Source: an uncultured beta proteobacterium
Lineage (GTDB): Bacteria > Pseudomonadota > Gammaproteobacteria > Burkholderiales > Burkholderiaceae
NCBI GenBank assembly: GCA_903827075.1
Contig: CAIKGX010000241.1
Coordinates: 1 to 12,731 of the forward strand
Length of the DNA: 12,731 nt
Direction of reading: 5' to 3'
The position numbers were made by a program, and so were the translations under genes. Within the stretch, counting starts at the first letter, position 1; each line of letters starts with the position of its first letter. Below the pieces are notes generated by a model. It saw only the letters and a list, made by a program, of their open reading frames with translations. It had not been told where the DNA came from and did not search any database. Of this stretch, positions 6,603 to 12,731 are shown in pieces.

Positions 6603-7781
6603 TTAACTGAAGGCCTGAATTCCGGTTTGCGCGCGACCCAATATTAAGGCGTGAATGTCGTGGGTACCTTCATAGGTATTAACGACTTCCAAGTTCAGCA
6701 TATGACGGATCACCCCATACTCATCTGAAATACCATTGCCACCATGCATGTCTCTTGCTAGGCGCGCAATATCCAAAGACTTTCCACAAGAATTGCGTTT
6801 CATCATGGAGGTAATTTCTGGGGAGGCAATACCTTCATCTTTCATGCGACCTAAGCGCAGGCAACCTTGTAAGGCAAGGGCGATTTCAGTTTGCATATCA
6901 GCTAATTTCTTCTGTATCAACTGATTAGCCGCTAAGGGGCGTCCAAATTGTTTGCGATCCATGGTGTATTGGCGCGCAGCATGCCAGCACCATTCGGCGG
7001 CGCCTAATGTGCCCCAGGCAATACCGTAGCGAGCAGAGTTTAAGCAAGTAAAAGGGCCTTTTAAGCCAGTAATGTCTGGGAATTCATTTTCATCGGGGAC
7101 AAAGACTTCATCCATTGCGATTTCCCCGGTAATGGATGCACGCAGACCCATCTTGCCGCTAATTTTGGGGGCTGTAAGCCCCTTCATGCCTTTTTCTAAA
7201 ATGAAACCTCTGATCAAGCCCTCATCATTTTTAGCCCACACAACAAATACGTCGGCAATTGGAGAATTGGAGATCCACATTTTCGAACCGGTTAAGGAAA
7301 AACCACCAGGTACTTTTTTAGCGCGGGTAATCATGCCGCCAGCATCGGATCCGTAATTAGGCTCTGTTAAACCAAAGCAACCGATCCATTCACCTGTAGC
7401 TAATTTAGGGAGATATTTTTGCTTTTGCGCCTCGCTACCGAATTCATTAATGGGCACCATCACCAGAGAGGACTGAACGCTCATCATGGAGCGATAACCA
7501 GAATCTACGCGCTCGATCTCACGGGCAATCAGGCCATAAGAAACGTAATTGAGGTTGGCACCACCATACTGCTCAGGAATGGTTATTCCCAATAAACCCA
7601 GTTCACCCATTTCACGAAAGATGGCCGGATCGGTGGTTTCATTACGGAAGGCATCTAGTACGCGCGGCATCAAGCGCCCTTGAGCGTATTCAGCGGCCGC
7701 ATCACGAATCATGCGCTCATCTTCGTTTAATTGGGTATCGAGGAGAAGGGGGTCTTCCCACTGAAAACTGGCTTTACTCAT
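6603..7781 (-). CDS. gcdH: Glutaryl-CoA dehydrogenase
   Basis: This FAD-dependent acyl-CoA dehydrogenase of 392 residues oxidatively decarboxylates glutaryl-CoA to crotonyl-CoA in lysine, tryptophan and aromatic degradation. Family marks are DSGYRSMMSVQSSL (residues 93-106, with Arg97 in the position that binds the glutaryl carboxylate), the FAD/substrate motif FGLTEPNYGSDAGG (136-149), KMWISNSPIADVFVVWAK, RKQFGRPLAANQLIQKKLADMQ, MHGGNGISDEYGVIRH, and NTYEGTHDIHALILGRAQTG with the catalytic base Glu371. These combined residues separate it from general short-chain dehydrogenases. The start ATG at 7781 gives the normal length. It is transcribed alone, divergent from yhhQ and convergent with mnmH. 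A candidate promoter and an inverted repeat lie just upstream. Confidence 0.96.
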   Translation of the reverse strand: MSKASFQWEDPLLLDTQLNEDERMIRDAAAEYAQGRLMPRVLDAFRNETTDPAIFREMGELGLLGITIPEQYGGANLNYVSYGLIAREIERVDSGYRSMMSVQSSLVMVPINEFGSEAQKQKYLPKLATGEWIGCFGLTEPNYGSDAGGMITRAKKVPGGFSLTGSKMWISNSPIADVFVVWAKNDEGLIRGFILEKGMKGLTAPKISGKMGLRASITGEIAMDEVFVPDENEFPDITGLKGPFTCLNSARYGIAWGTLGAAEWCWHAARQYTMDRKQFGRPLAANQLIQKKLADMQTEIALALQGCLRLGRMKDEGIASPEITSMMKRNSCGKSLDIARLARDMHGGNGISDEYGVIRHMLNLEVVNTYEGTHDIHALILGRAQTGIQAFS

Positions 7782-7804
7782 GGTGTACTCGGTTTAGGTT
7801 GCTG

Positions 7805-7834
7805 TTTTTAAGGGGGAGTCCTGTGCGTTTTCAA
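7805..7834 (-). promoter_or_regulatory. Candidate sigma70-type promoter of gcdH
   Basis: Read on the minus strand, TTGAAA (7834-7829) matches the -35 consensus at 5 of 6 positions. It is followed after 18 nt by TAAAAA (7810-7805), 4 of 6 for -10. This would start transcription about 17 nt before the gcdH ATG. The -35 box overlaps the left arm of the inverted repeat at 7832-7851. This is a pattern match only. Confidence 0.35.
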
Positions 7835-7851
7835 GAATCCCTATATTCTTG
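7832..7851. promoter_or_regulatory. Perfect inverted repeat between divergent genes, candidate operator
   Basis: CAAGAAT (7832-7838) and ATTCTTG (7845-7851) form a perfect 7-bp dyad with a 6-nt spacer CCCTAT. It lies in the 121-bp region between gcdH and yhhQ. Its left arm overlaps the candidate gcdH -35 box, and its right arm overlaps the candidate yhhQ -35 box. The symmetry and position suit a dimeric regulator controlling one or both promoters, but no regulator gene is in the window. It is unlikely to be a terminator because no U tract of note follows on either strand. Confidence 0.4.
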
Positions 7852-7876
7852 TTTCTATTATCCATTTATTTATTAT
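7849..7876 (+). promoter_or_regulatory. Candidate sigma70-type promoter of yhhQ
   Basis: TTGTTT (7849-7854), a 16-nt spacer, then TATTAT (7871-7876, 5 of 6 to TATAAT). The predicted start is near 7883, giving a leader of about 20 nt without a clear Shine-Dalgarno sequence. There is no room for a preQ1 riboswitch in that leader. This is a pattern match only. Confidence 0.35.
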
Positions 7877-7902
7877 TTTGATCGCTTCACTTCGCCTACG
7901 CC

Positions 7903-8613
7903 ATGCCAGAACCTAGAGCTCAATATCGCTACTACGATCTGATCTTGGCTGCCTTTGTGGTGGTGCTGGTGTGCTCTAACTTTATTGGCGCAGGCAAAGC
8001 GGCAGTCATCGATTTACCTTACTTTGGCACGGTGATATTTGGTGGCGGGGTCCTGTTTTTTCCGATCGCCTACTTTTTCGGCGATATCCTGACCGAAGTC
8101 TATGGCTATGCTTACGACCGTAGAGCAGTTTGGGCTGGTTTTGTAGCCTTAAGCTTTGCTGCCATCATGGCTCAAATTGTGATTGCCTTGCCAGTTGCAC
8201 CAGGTGCCTATATGGCCAATTATCAGCAGGGCCTAGAAACCGTATTTGGGAATTCTTGGCGAATTGCGATGGCCTCTATGCTGGCATTCTGGTGCGGCAG
8301 CTTTAGCAACAGCTATGTGATGGCCAAGATGAAAATATGGTCCCAAGGACGTCATCTGTGGATGCGCACCATTGGATCGACTGCGGTAGGGGAGTTGATC
8401 GATTCCTCCTTGTTCTACATGCTGGCGTTTTACGGTGTTTGGGAGACGCAAGAGATCATTGCGGTCGCTTGTATTCAATATCTCCTGAAAACCTCCTGGG
8501 AGGTCTTAGCTACCCCCTTAACCTATCGGGTGGTGGCATATCTCAAGCGCAAGGAAAACGAAGACTACTACGATATCCGGACGAATTTCACTCCATTTCG
8601 GGTCAAAGTGTAA
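7903..8613 (+). CDS. yhhQ: Queuosine precursor transporter (YhhQ/DUF165 family)
   Basis: This inner-membrane protein of 236 residues with about six hydrophobic segments belongs to the YhhQ family, which imports the queuosine precursors preQ0/preQ1 for tRNA G34 modification. Visible marks are YYDLILAAFVVVLVCSNFIGAGK at the start of TM1 (residues 10-32), FFGDILTEVYGYAYDRR (58-73), FWCGSFSNSYVMAKMK, the conserved VGELIDS (162-168) in a membrane helix, and LLKTSWEVLATPLTYRVV (194-211). The length is normal. The start ATG 7903 has no obvious Shine-Dalgarno sequence. The gene stands alone: divergent from gcdH, and followed by a hairpin before the ABC-F gene. Which precursor is moved cannot be read from the sequence. 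Confidence 0.92.
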   Translation: MPEPRAQYRYYDLILAAFVVVLVCSNFIGAGKAAVIDLPYFGTVIFGGGVLFFPIAYFFGDILTEVYGYAYDRRAVWAGFVALSFAAIMAQIVIALPVAPGAYMANYQQGLETVFGNSWRIAMASMLAFWCGSFSNSYVMAKMKIWSQGRHLWMRTIGSTAVGELIDSSLFYMLAFYGVWETQEIIAVACIQYLLKTSWEVLATPLTYRVVAYLKRKENEDYYDIRTNFTPFRVKV

Positions 8614-8634
8614 TTTTAGGTGTTTACCCCCTGA

Positions 8635-8653
8635 ACCCGTTAAAATAACGGGT
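8635..8653 (+). terminator. Hairpin after yhhQ, weak intrinsic terminator or attenuator
   Basis: ACCCGTTA (8635-8642) and TAACGGGT (8646-8653) make a perfect 8-bp stem with an AAA loop, 21 bases after the yhhQ stop, followed by CTTTG. The T run is short, so termination may be partial or factor-assisted. A second dyad, GATGCA (8658-8663) / TGCATC (8668-8673) with loop AAGC, follows four bases later. Both lie in the leader of the ABC-F gene if that gene starts at 8713. Confidence 0.5.
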
Positions 8654-8712
8654 CTTTGATGCAAAGCTGCATCAACCCTATCGAATTTGAATACCAGAAA
8701 GCAAGACCATCC

Positions 8713-10320
8713 GTGCTGTCCGCATCTAATATCACCATGCAATTCGGGGCAAAACCCCTGTTTGAAAACATTTCCGTCAAATTTGGCGGTGGAAACCGTT
8801 ACGGCCTGATTGGCGCAAATGGTTGTGGCAAGTCCACTTTCATGAAAATCCTCGGTGGCGAGTTAGAACCCACCAGCGGCAACGTCAGCCTAGACCCCGG
8901 TATTCGTTTGGGTAAATTGCGCCAAGACCAGTTTGCCTACGAAGATCAACGCGTATTAGATGTTGTCATGATGGGCCATGAAGAGATGTGGCAGGCTGCT
9001 GCTGATCGCGATGCCATTTATGCCAACCCTGATGCTACCGATGACGACTACATGAAGGCTGCAGAGCTCGAAGGCCATTACGCAGAGTACGGCGGCTACA
9101 CAGCAGAAGCTAAAGCAGGGGAGTTACTTTTAGGTATTGGTATTCCCATCGAGCAACATGATGGTTTGATGAGCAACGTTGCTCCTGGTTGGAAACTGCG
9201 TGTATTGCTTGCGCAAGCCTTGTTCTCTGATCCAGACGTGTTGTTGTTAGATGAGCCAACCAATAACTTGGATATTCATTCGATTCATTGGCTTGAAGAT
9301 ATTCTGAATGAAATCAAAAGCACGATCGTGATTATTTCCCATGATCGCCACTTCTTAAATGAAGTGTGTACACATATGGCTGATATGGATTTTGGAACAC
9401 TTAAAGTGTATCCCGGTAACTATGACTCCTATATGCTCGCTTCCGTGCAGGCTCGTGCTCAACAGTTAAGCTCGAACGATAAGGCCAAGGAAAAGATTGC
9501 TGAATTACAGGCCTTCGTAAGTCGATTCTCAGCCAATGCTTCTAAAGCCCGTCAGGCAACATCACGTCAGCGGCAATTAGAGAAAATTGAGATCACTGAG
9601 ATCAAACCCTCTTCCCGTCAAAATCCGTTTATTCGTTTTGATTCTGAAAAGAAGCTTCACAATATGGCGGTTGAGTGCAATGCACTGACTAAAGCCTATG
9701 ACCGAACCATTTTTAAGAACTTCAAGATCAGCATTCGTGCTGGTGAAAAGGTTGCCATCATTGGGCAAAACGGCGCTGGTAAAACGACACTGCTAAAGAC
9801 CATTCTAAGCAAACGCTTCGACGGTATTTCTGCAGATAGCGGTGATGTCAAATGGGCAGAAAATGCTAACGTGGGCGTGATGCCCCAAGACAATACAGAT
9901 CTCTTTGCTAAAGAAGAGCTCTTGATGGATTGGATGAATGAATGGCGTAATAACGGTGATGACGATCAAGTGATTCGTGGCACCTTGGGACGCTTACTGT
10001 TCTCTGGTGATGACATTAGCAAATCAGTCAAAGTGCTTTCCGGTGGTGAGAAGGGTCGCATGATTTGGGGTAAGTTAATGCTCCAAAAGTACAACGTCCT
10101 TGCGATGGATGAGCCAACCAATCACATGGATATGGAATCCATTGAAAGTTTACAGATCGCTCTGGAGAAATACGAAGGCACTTTGATATTCGTATCCCAT
10201 GACCGCGAGTTTGTATCTTCTTTGGCTAATCGCATCTTAGAAGTCAAGATGGATGGAACTATTTCTGACTACTCCGGTACTTACGAGGAGTATTTGAGAA
10301 GCCAGGCGATAACAGGTTAA
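8713..10320 (+). CDS. ybiT: ABC-F family ATPase, YbiT type
   Basis: This soluble duplicated ATPase without membrane segments (535 residues from GTG 8713) closely resembles YbiT, an ABC-F protein thought to act on the ribosome. First domain: Walker A GANGCGKST (34-42), a degenerate signature VAPGWKLRVLLAQ (156-168) in place of LSGGQ, and Walker B LLLDEPTNNLD. The interdomain linker holds ELQAFVSRFSANASKARQAT and SSRQNPFIRF. Second domain: Walker A GQNGAGKTT (351-359), LSGGEKGRM (442-450), DEPTNHMD (466-473) and FVSHDREFVSSLA. The frame also opens at TTG 8656/ATG 8659, but family members begin like VLSASNITMQFG, so GTG 8713 is preferred; ATG 8659 would sit inside a hairpin. No antibiotic-resistance role is implied. 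The stop overlaps the convergent DUF1289 stop. Confidence 0.94.
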   Translation: MLSASNITMQFGAKPLFENISVKFGGGNRYGLIGANGCGKSTFMKILGGELEPTSGNVSLDPGIRLGKLRQDQFAYEDQRVLDVVMMGHEEMWQAAADRDAIYANPDATDDDYMKAAELEGHYAEYGGYTAEAKAGELLLGIGIPIEQHDGLMSNVAPGWKLRVLLAQALFSDPDVLLLDEPTNNLDIHSIHWLEDILNEIKSTIVIISHDRHFLNEVCTHMADMDFGTLKVYPGNYDSYMLASVQARAQQLSSNDKAKEKIAELQAFVSRFSANASKARQATSRQRQLEKIEITEIKPSSRQNPFIRFDSEKKLHNMAVECNALTKAYDRTIFKNFKISIRAGEKVAIIGQNGAGKTTLLKTILSKRFDGISADSGDVKWAENANVGVMPQDNTDLFAKEELLMDWMNEWRNNGDDDQVIRGTLGRLLFSGDDISKSVKVLSGGEKGRMIWGKLMLQKYNVLAMDEPTNHMDMESIESLQIALEKYEGTLIFVSHDREFVSSLANRILEVKMDGTISDYSGTYEEYLRSQAITG

Positions 10321-10574
10321 TTGTTTTCTTTAATTTGACGCTGGAAGCGCATTGCAGTGCCATCGGCCCTAATGCGTTTCCACACCTGATCTTTTTCTTC
10401 TTGACTCAAAAACACCCAGTTACTGACTTCACTTAAGGTCCGTCCACACCCTTGGCAGATCTCATCGTAAAGCGTCGTGCATACACCGATACAAGGCGAG
10501 TCAGAAGCATCATCCCCAACAGCCAATGAATGCGAGCCATCCTGAAATGGGTTGGGGTTGTCCTTAGCTGTCAT
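10317..10574 (-). CDS. DUF1289 family cysteine-rich small protein
   Basis: This 85-residue protein has the DUF1289 core SPCIGVCTTLYDEICQGCGR. The four cysteines (Cys28, Cys32, Cys40, Cys43) look like a zinc or iron-sulfur ligand set, followed by the conserved TLSEVSNWVFLSQEEKDQVW helix region. The first ~24 residues are variable and probably disordered. The function of the family is not known to me; members are often annotated as Fe-S-binding. The start overlaps the stop of the upstream acetyltransferase gene (ATGA at 10574-10571), so the two are translationally coupled. Its stop codon overlaps the convergent ABC-F stop by bases 10317-10320, leaving no room for a terminator between them. Confidence 0.88.
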   Translation of the reverse strand: MTAKDNPNPFQDGSHSLAVGDDASDSPCIGVCTTLYDEICQGCGRTLSEVSNWVFLSQEEKDQVWKRIRADGTAMRFQRQIKENN

Positions 10575-11743
10575 GGCGATACTGTAGTCGATTTCAGCGG
10601 ACTGCGTTCTTCGAGCTCATTTACGTAGGCTGCCATGCCTTCATGCTCGCGTTCTAAAAAACGTTTTACTGCTGTACCAAACTGTGCATCTGCCATCCAG
10701 TGTGCTGACTGAATGGTGGTGGGTAAAAAGCCTCTGGCCATCTTGTGCTCACCTTGGGCGCCACCTTCAAACGAAGTAATGCCCTCGCTAATGCAATACT
10801 CAATAGCTTGGTAATAGGCCACTTCAAAATGCAAACAGGGAATATGTTTAATGGCACCCCAATATCGGCCATACGCTTTGGAAGATTGCTGATCTACAAC
10901 TAATAATGAAGAGGCGATAGGAAGCCCATTTTTGCTGGCAATGATCAGATGCAAATACTCGGGCATTAACCGCCCCAGCGTTTGAAAAAAAGATTCACTT
11001 AAATAGGGGCTTGATTGATGCTCAAGATAGGTGTTTTCGTAACAGCGGTAAAAGAATGACCAATCGGATGCTGTTGCTGCTTTGCCTGGCACATGCCGAT
11101 ACGAAAGATTCTCGGCGGCGACTAAAGAGCGTTCACGCCGAATATTCTTGCGACGTTTCATTGTCAAAGCAAATAAGAATTGCTCGAAATTCTCAAAGCC
11201 TTTGTTTTGCCAATGAAACTGCACACTATCTCGCAACATAAAACCCTGATCTTGCATTTCTTTTAAGGTGTCTGGTTCTGGAAAGAGAATATGCGCAGAA
11301 GAGAGGTCATTTTGACTTACGAGAGATTTAAGGGCAGAGACCAGGATTTTGCGAATAGCCCCCATATCCTCACCAGGGGCAACTAAGAGCCTGGGGCCTT
11401 GTACTGGAGTAAAGGGAATAGCGCAGAGTGCTTTGGGGTAGTAGGGCATACCTGCCTGTTCGTAAGCTTGGGCCCAAGACCAATCAAAAACGAACTCACC
11501 ATAGGAATGTTGCTTTAAATACAATGGCATAGCACCGATAATGGCGGAATGACTTGAAGTAATCATCAAGTGAGCAACCTGCCATCCCGTATTGCCTCCA
11601 ACGCATCCACACTCCTCCAGGCTGTGGAGAAATTCATAACGAAGGAAGGGTCCAGCGTCATTTGGAAGCAGGGCATTCCATTGGGCTGGGGGGATTTCAG
11701 AAAGGCTAGAGATAACCTTTAGCTGATATGAATCGGAGTTCAA
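10571..11743 (-). CDS. GNAT/FemAB-like N-acetyltransferase (PF04339)
   Basis: This 390-residue protein of the PF04339 (formerly DUF482) family has an acetyltransferase-like FemAB/GNAT double fold. It is annotated generally as a peptidoglycan-related or GNAT acyltransferase; the substrate is unknown. Marks include SLSEIPPAQWNALL (13-26), PFLRYEFLHSLEECGCVG (32-49), the basic KRRKNIRRER (196-205), AYGRYWGAIKHIPCLHFE (290-307) and FEGGAQGEHKMARGFLP (325-341). The length is normal. The start codon is drawn as TTG at 11743, 28 bp after gloA. No ATG or strong Shine-Dalgarno sequence is visible nearby, so the exact N-terminus is uncertain. It is the middle gene of a gloA, acetyltransferase, DUF1289 transcription unit and overlaps the DUF1289 start by four bases. 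Confidence 0.9.
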   Translation of the reverse strand: MNSDSYQLKVISSLSEIPPAQWNALLPNDAGPFLRYEFLHSLEECGCVGGNTGWQVAHLMITSSHSAIIGAMPLYLKQHSYGEFVFDWSWAQAYEQAGMPYYPKALCAIPFTPVQGPRLLVAPGEDMGAIRKILVSALKSLVSQNDLSSAHILFPEPDTLKEMQDQGFMLRDSVQFHWQNKGFENFEQFLFALTMKRRKNIRRERSLVAAENLSYRHVPGKAATASDWSFFYRCYENTYLEHQSSPYLSESFFQTLGRLMPEYLHLIIASKNGLPIASSLLVVDQQSSKAYGRYWGAIKHIPCLHFEVAYYQAIEYCISEGITSFEGGAQGEHKMARGFLPTTIQSAHWMADAQFGTAVKRFLEREHEGMAAYVNELEERSPLKSTTVSP

Positions 11744-11771
11744 TGCGAAAAAATCAATGAAAAGGGATGGG

Positions 11772-12158
11772 TCAGCGCTGGATTAACTCAATCTTGTAAC
11801 CATCAGGGTCAGTGACAAAGGCGATGATGGTATCGCCACCCGCAACTGGTCCTGCAGCTCGGGTGACATTGCCACCAGAAGCGGCAATCTTCTCGCAGGC
11901 GGCATAGGCATCGGGCACGCCAATCGCGATATGGCCGTAGGCATCACCCATTTGATAAGCATCCACCCCGTAGTTATAGGTCAACTCGATTTCAGATTGG
12001 CCATCCGCATTGCCTTTACCAAAAGCAACAAAAGATAGGGTGTATTTCTGTTCAGGGCGATCAGTCGTGCGCAGTAAATTCATGCCCAATACCTTGGTAT
12101 AGAAATCAACTGAGCGAGTCATATTGCCGACTCGAAGCATGGTATGCAAGATCATCAT
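11772..12158 (-). CDS. gloA: Lactoylglutathione lyase (glyoxalase I)
   Basis: GloA isomerises the methylglyoxal-glutathione hemithioacetal to S-lactoylglutathione in the cytoplasm. The 128-residue protein aligns throughout with E. coli GloA as I recall it: LHTMLRVGNMTRSVDFYTKV, LGMNLLRTTDRPEQKYTLSF, EIELTYNYGVD, AYGHIAIGV, GGNVTRAAGPVAGG and DPDGYKIELIQR. The four metal ligands are present: His5, Glu58, His76 and Glu124. The short length, near that of E. coli, suggests the nickel-dependent type. Two consecutive ATG codons (12158 and 12155) could start it; the first matches the ligand spacing of the family. There is no Shine-Dalgarno sequence, but a -10-like box lies 6 nt upstream. It leads the transcription unit with the acetyltransferase and DUF1289 genes. 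Confidence 0.96.
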   Translation of the reverse strand: MMILHTMLRVGNMTRSVDFYTKVLGMNLLRTTDRPEQKYTLSFVAFGKGNADGQSEIELTYNYGVDAYQMGDAYGHIAIGVPDAYAACEKIAASGGNVTRAAGPVAGGDTIIAFVTDPDGYKIELIQR

Positions 12159-12164
12159 GGATCA

Positions 12165-12194
12165 AATATAAAGGTATTTGCCTATTCATGTTGA
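12165..12194 (-). promoter_or_regulatory. Candidate promoter of gloA, placing the transcript start at the ATG
   Basis: On the minus strand, TATATT (12170-12165) matches -10 at 5 of 6. It is preceded after an 18-nt spacer by TCAACA (12194-12189), 4 of 6 to -35. Six nucleotides separate the -10 box from the gloA ATG, so transcription would begin at or next to the start codon. This is a pattern match only. Confidence 0.35.
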
Positions 12195-12330
12195 GAGGGG
12201 GCCAAGCCAAAAGGACACCCCCCAATGCCGACTTATAAGAGCGGTATTTACTCCTGATGATTGAACGACTGCTATTCAGTAGATTACAGACATTGAAAAC
12301 CAGTTAGATTTAGGTCCCTGAGGGGCGCAG

Positions 12331-12349
12331 AACGGCCAATAACGGTCAA
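12331..12349. repeat. Tandem 9-10 bp repeat
   Basis: AACGGCCAA (12331-12339) and AACGGTCAA (12341-12349) repeat in tandem with one mismatch and a one-base spacer. They lie in the gene-free region. The period of 10 bp would place both copies on one face of the helix. Two copies are too few to claim function. Confidence 0.4.
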
Positions 12350-12582
12350 ATAAGCTGGTCTATCAATACACGCTAGGGCACTTCTTGATTCGCCAGCCTA
12401 GGCGGTTTAATAGGGCATCCAAAATTCAGATGAGTCAGATTAATAGCCAGCTCATATCCAATCAAGTTTCTGACAGATAGCCAGTCCATGGAAATGTATT
12501 GGGCTTAAGCGGTTTGATTATTTAACCACCCTAAAGTTGTAATTTTATTATTTGATTCCACTTCTAAAGAGGAGGGCGAGGA

Positions 12583-12657
12583 ATGCGTTCTGGATATAGT
12601 TTGTTATCGGAAAAAGCGGCTGCACTTAGTCTTCTGGTCTTAATTTTCAGAATTTAG
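12583..12657 (+). CDS. Possible 24-residue hydrophobic small protein
   Basis: ATG 12583 is preceded by a perfect Shine-Dalgarno AGGAGG (12570-12575) with 7 nt spacing, the best ribosome binding site in the window. The ORF encodes 24 residues ending in TAG: a polar start (MRSGYSLLSEK) and a hydrophobic tail (AAALSLLVLIFRI). It could be a membrane micropeptide, a leader peptide for a gene beyond the right edge, or chance in AG-rich DNA. I recognise no family. A -35-like TTGACC (12660-12665) and GATTAT (12684-12689) follow, so a separate downstream transcription start is possible. Confidence 0.3.
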   Translation: MRSGYSLLSEKAAALSLLVLIFRI

Positions 12658-12731
12658 GTTTGACCCACTTAAATCTTAATTCATGATTATTTGTTAGTTC
12701 TTTAATTAAAAATTAGTTGCCCATTGGAATA

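Larger units (their letters stand above)
12159..12731. other. Intergenic region without a conventional gene
   Basis: About 570 bases lie between the gloA start and the right edge. I find no ORF above about 60 codons and no tRNA-like cloverleaf. Visible structure: a GGGGG (12197-12201) / CCCCC (12218-12222) dyad, a tandem pair AACGGCCAA / AACGGTCAA (12331-12349), the palindrome GCCTAGGC (12396-12403), two copies of ATAGCCAG (12443-12450 and 12477-12484), the palindrome TTTAATTAAA (12701-12710), and one tiny ORF at 12583-12657. The last ~80 bases are AT-rich, as expected upstream of a gene beyond the edge. A small RNA or a decayed gene cannot be excluded. Confidence 0.6.

Noticed and set aside
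6591..6608. AGTTAA / TTAACT dyad across the mnmH and gcdH stop codons as a bidirectional terminator
   Set aside because: Only 6 AT-rich base pairs made largely of the two stop codons, and no T tract follows on either side.
7782..7902. preQ1 riboswitch upstream of the queuosine-precursor transporter
   Set aside because: No preQ1-type stem with an A-rich tail is visible and the predicted leader is only about 20 nt.
8337..8648. 103-codon plus-strand ORF overlapping the end of yhhQ
   Set aside because: It is in a different frame from the conserved YhhQ C-terminus and has no recognisable domain.
12197..12223. GGGGG/CCCCC dyad as an intrinsic terminator
   Set aside because: No T tract on either strand and it lies upstream of gloA, where a terminator would serve no gene visible here.
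12500..12570. tRNA-like segment (GGTTTGATTA, TTTGATTCC)
   Set aside because: No acceptor, D or anticodon arms could be paired around it.
12660..12689. TTGACC-18-GATTAT as a promoter for a gene beyond the edge
   Set aside because: The -10 match is only 4 of 6 in AT-rich DNA and the target gene is not visible, so it is not listed as a feature.

Overview
The window looks like a chromosomal segment of a free-living betaproteobacterium. The moderate GC content, the gene repertoire (Sox thiosulfate oxidation, PF04339 acetyltransferase with DUF1289, glutaryl-CoA dehydrogenase, YbiT-type ABC-F) and the protein sequences fit Burkholderiaceae, and Polynucleobacter-like bacteria in particular. That taxonomic call is inference from recalled family sequences, not from a search. 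I see no phage, transposon, CRISPR, rRNA or tRNA signature.

Layout, bases 1-5058 (+ strand): a tightly packed sulfur block. It opens with the C-terminal half of soxB (periplasmic thiosulfohydrolase of the Sox complex). Next come an exported DsrE-like protein with a single cysteine, an exported metallo-beta-lactamase-fold hydrolase of the SoxH type, and a small exported monohaem cytochrome c. Three YeeE/YedE-family membrane ORFs follow: one full-length two-repeat transporter and a split pair of half-size proteins. The block ends with a small DUF442-type sulfurtransferase/phosphatase-fold protein. The order suggests periplasmic thiosulfate/sulfane-sulfur handling, import of a sulfur species, and cytoplasmic sulfur transfer.

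Bases 5095-6596 (+ strand): a hotdog thioesterase and MnmH/SelU (tRNA 2-selenouridine synthase), probably read through from the sulfur block. MnmH converges tail to tail, with a 6-base gap, on gcdH (6603-7781, - strand).

Bases 7782-8655: gcdH and yhhQ (queuosine-precursor transporter) diverge from a 121-base intergenic region. It holds back-to-back candidate promoters and a perfect 7-bp inverted repeat overlapping both -35 boxes. A hairpin follows yhhQ, then a YbiT-type ABC-F ATPase (8713-10320, + strand).

Bases 10317-12158 (- strand): an apparent operon gloA, PF04339 GNAT acetyltransferase, DUF1289 protein. Its last stop codon overlaps the ABC-F stop. gloA has a -10-like box exactly 6 nt before its ATG and may be leaderless.

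Bases 12159-12731: about 570 bases with no conventional gene. They hold short repeats and palindromes and one 24-codon hydrophobic ORF behind a perfect Shine-Dalgarno sequence.
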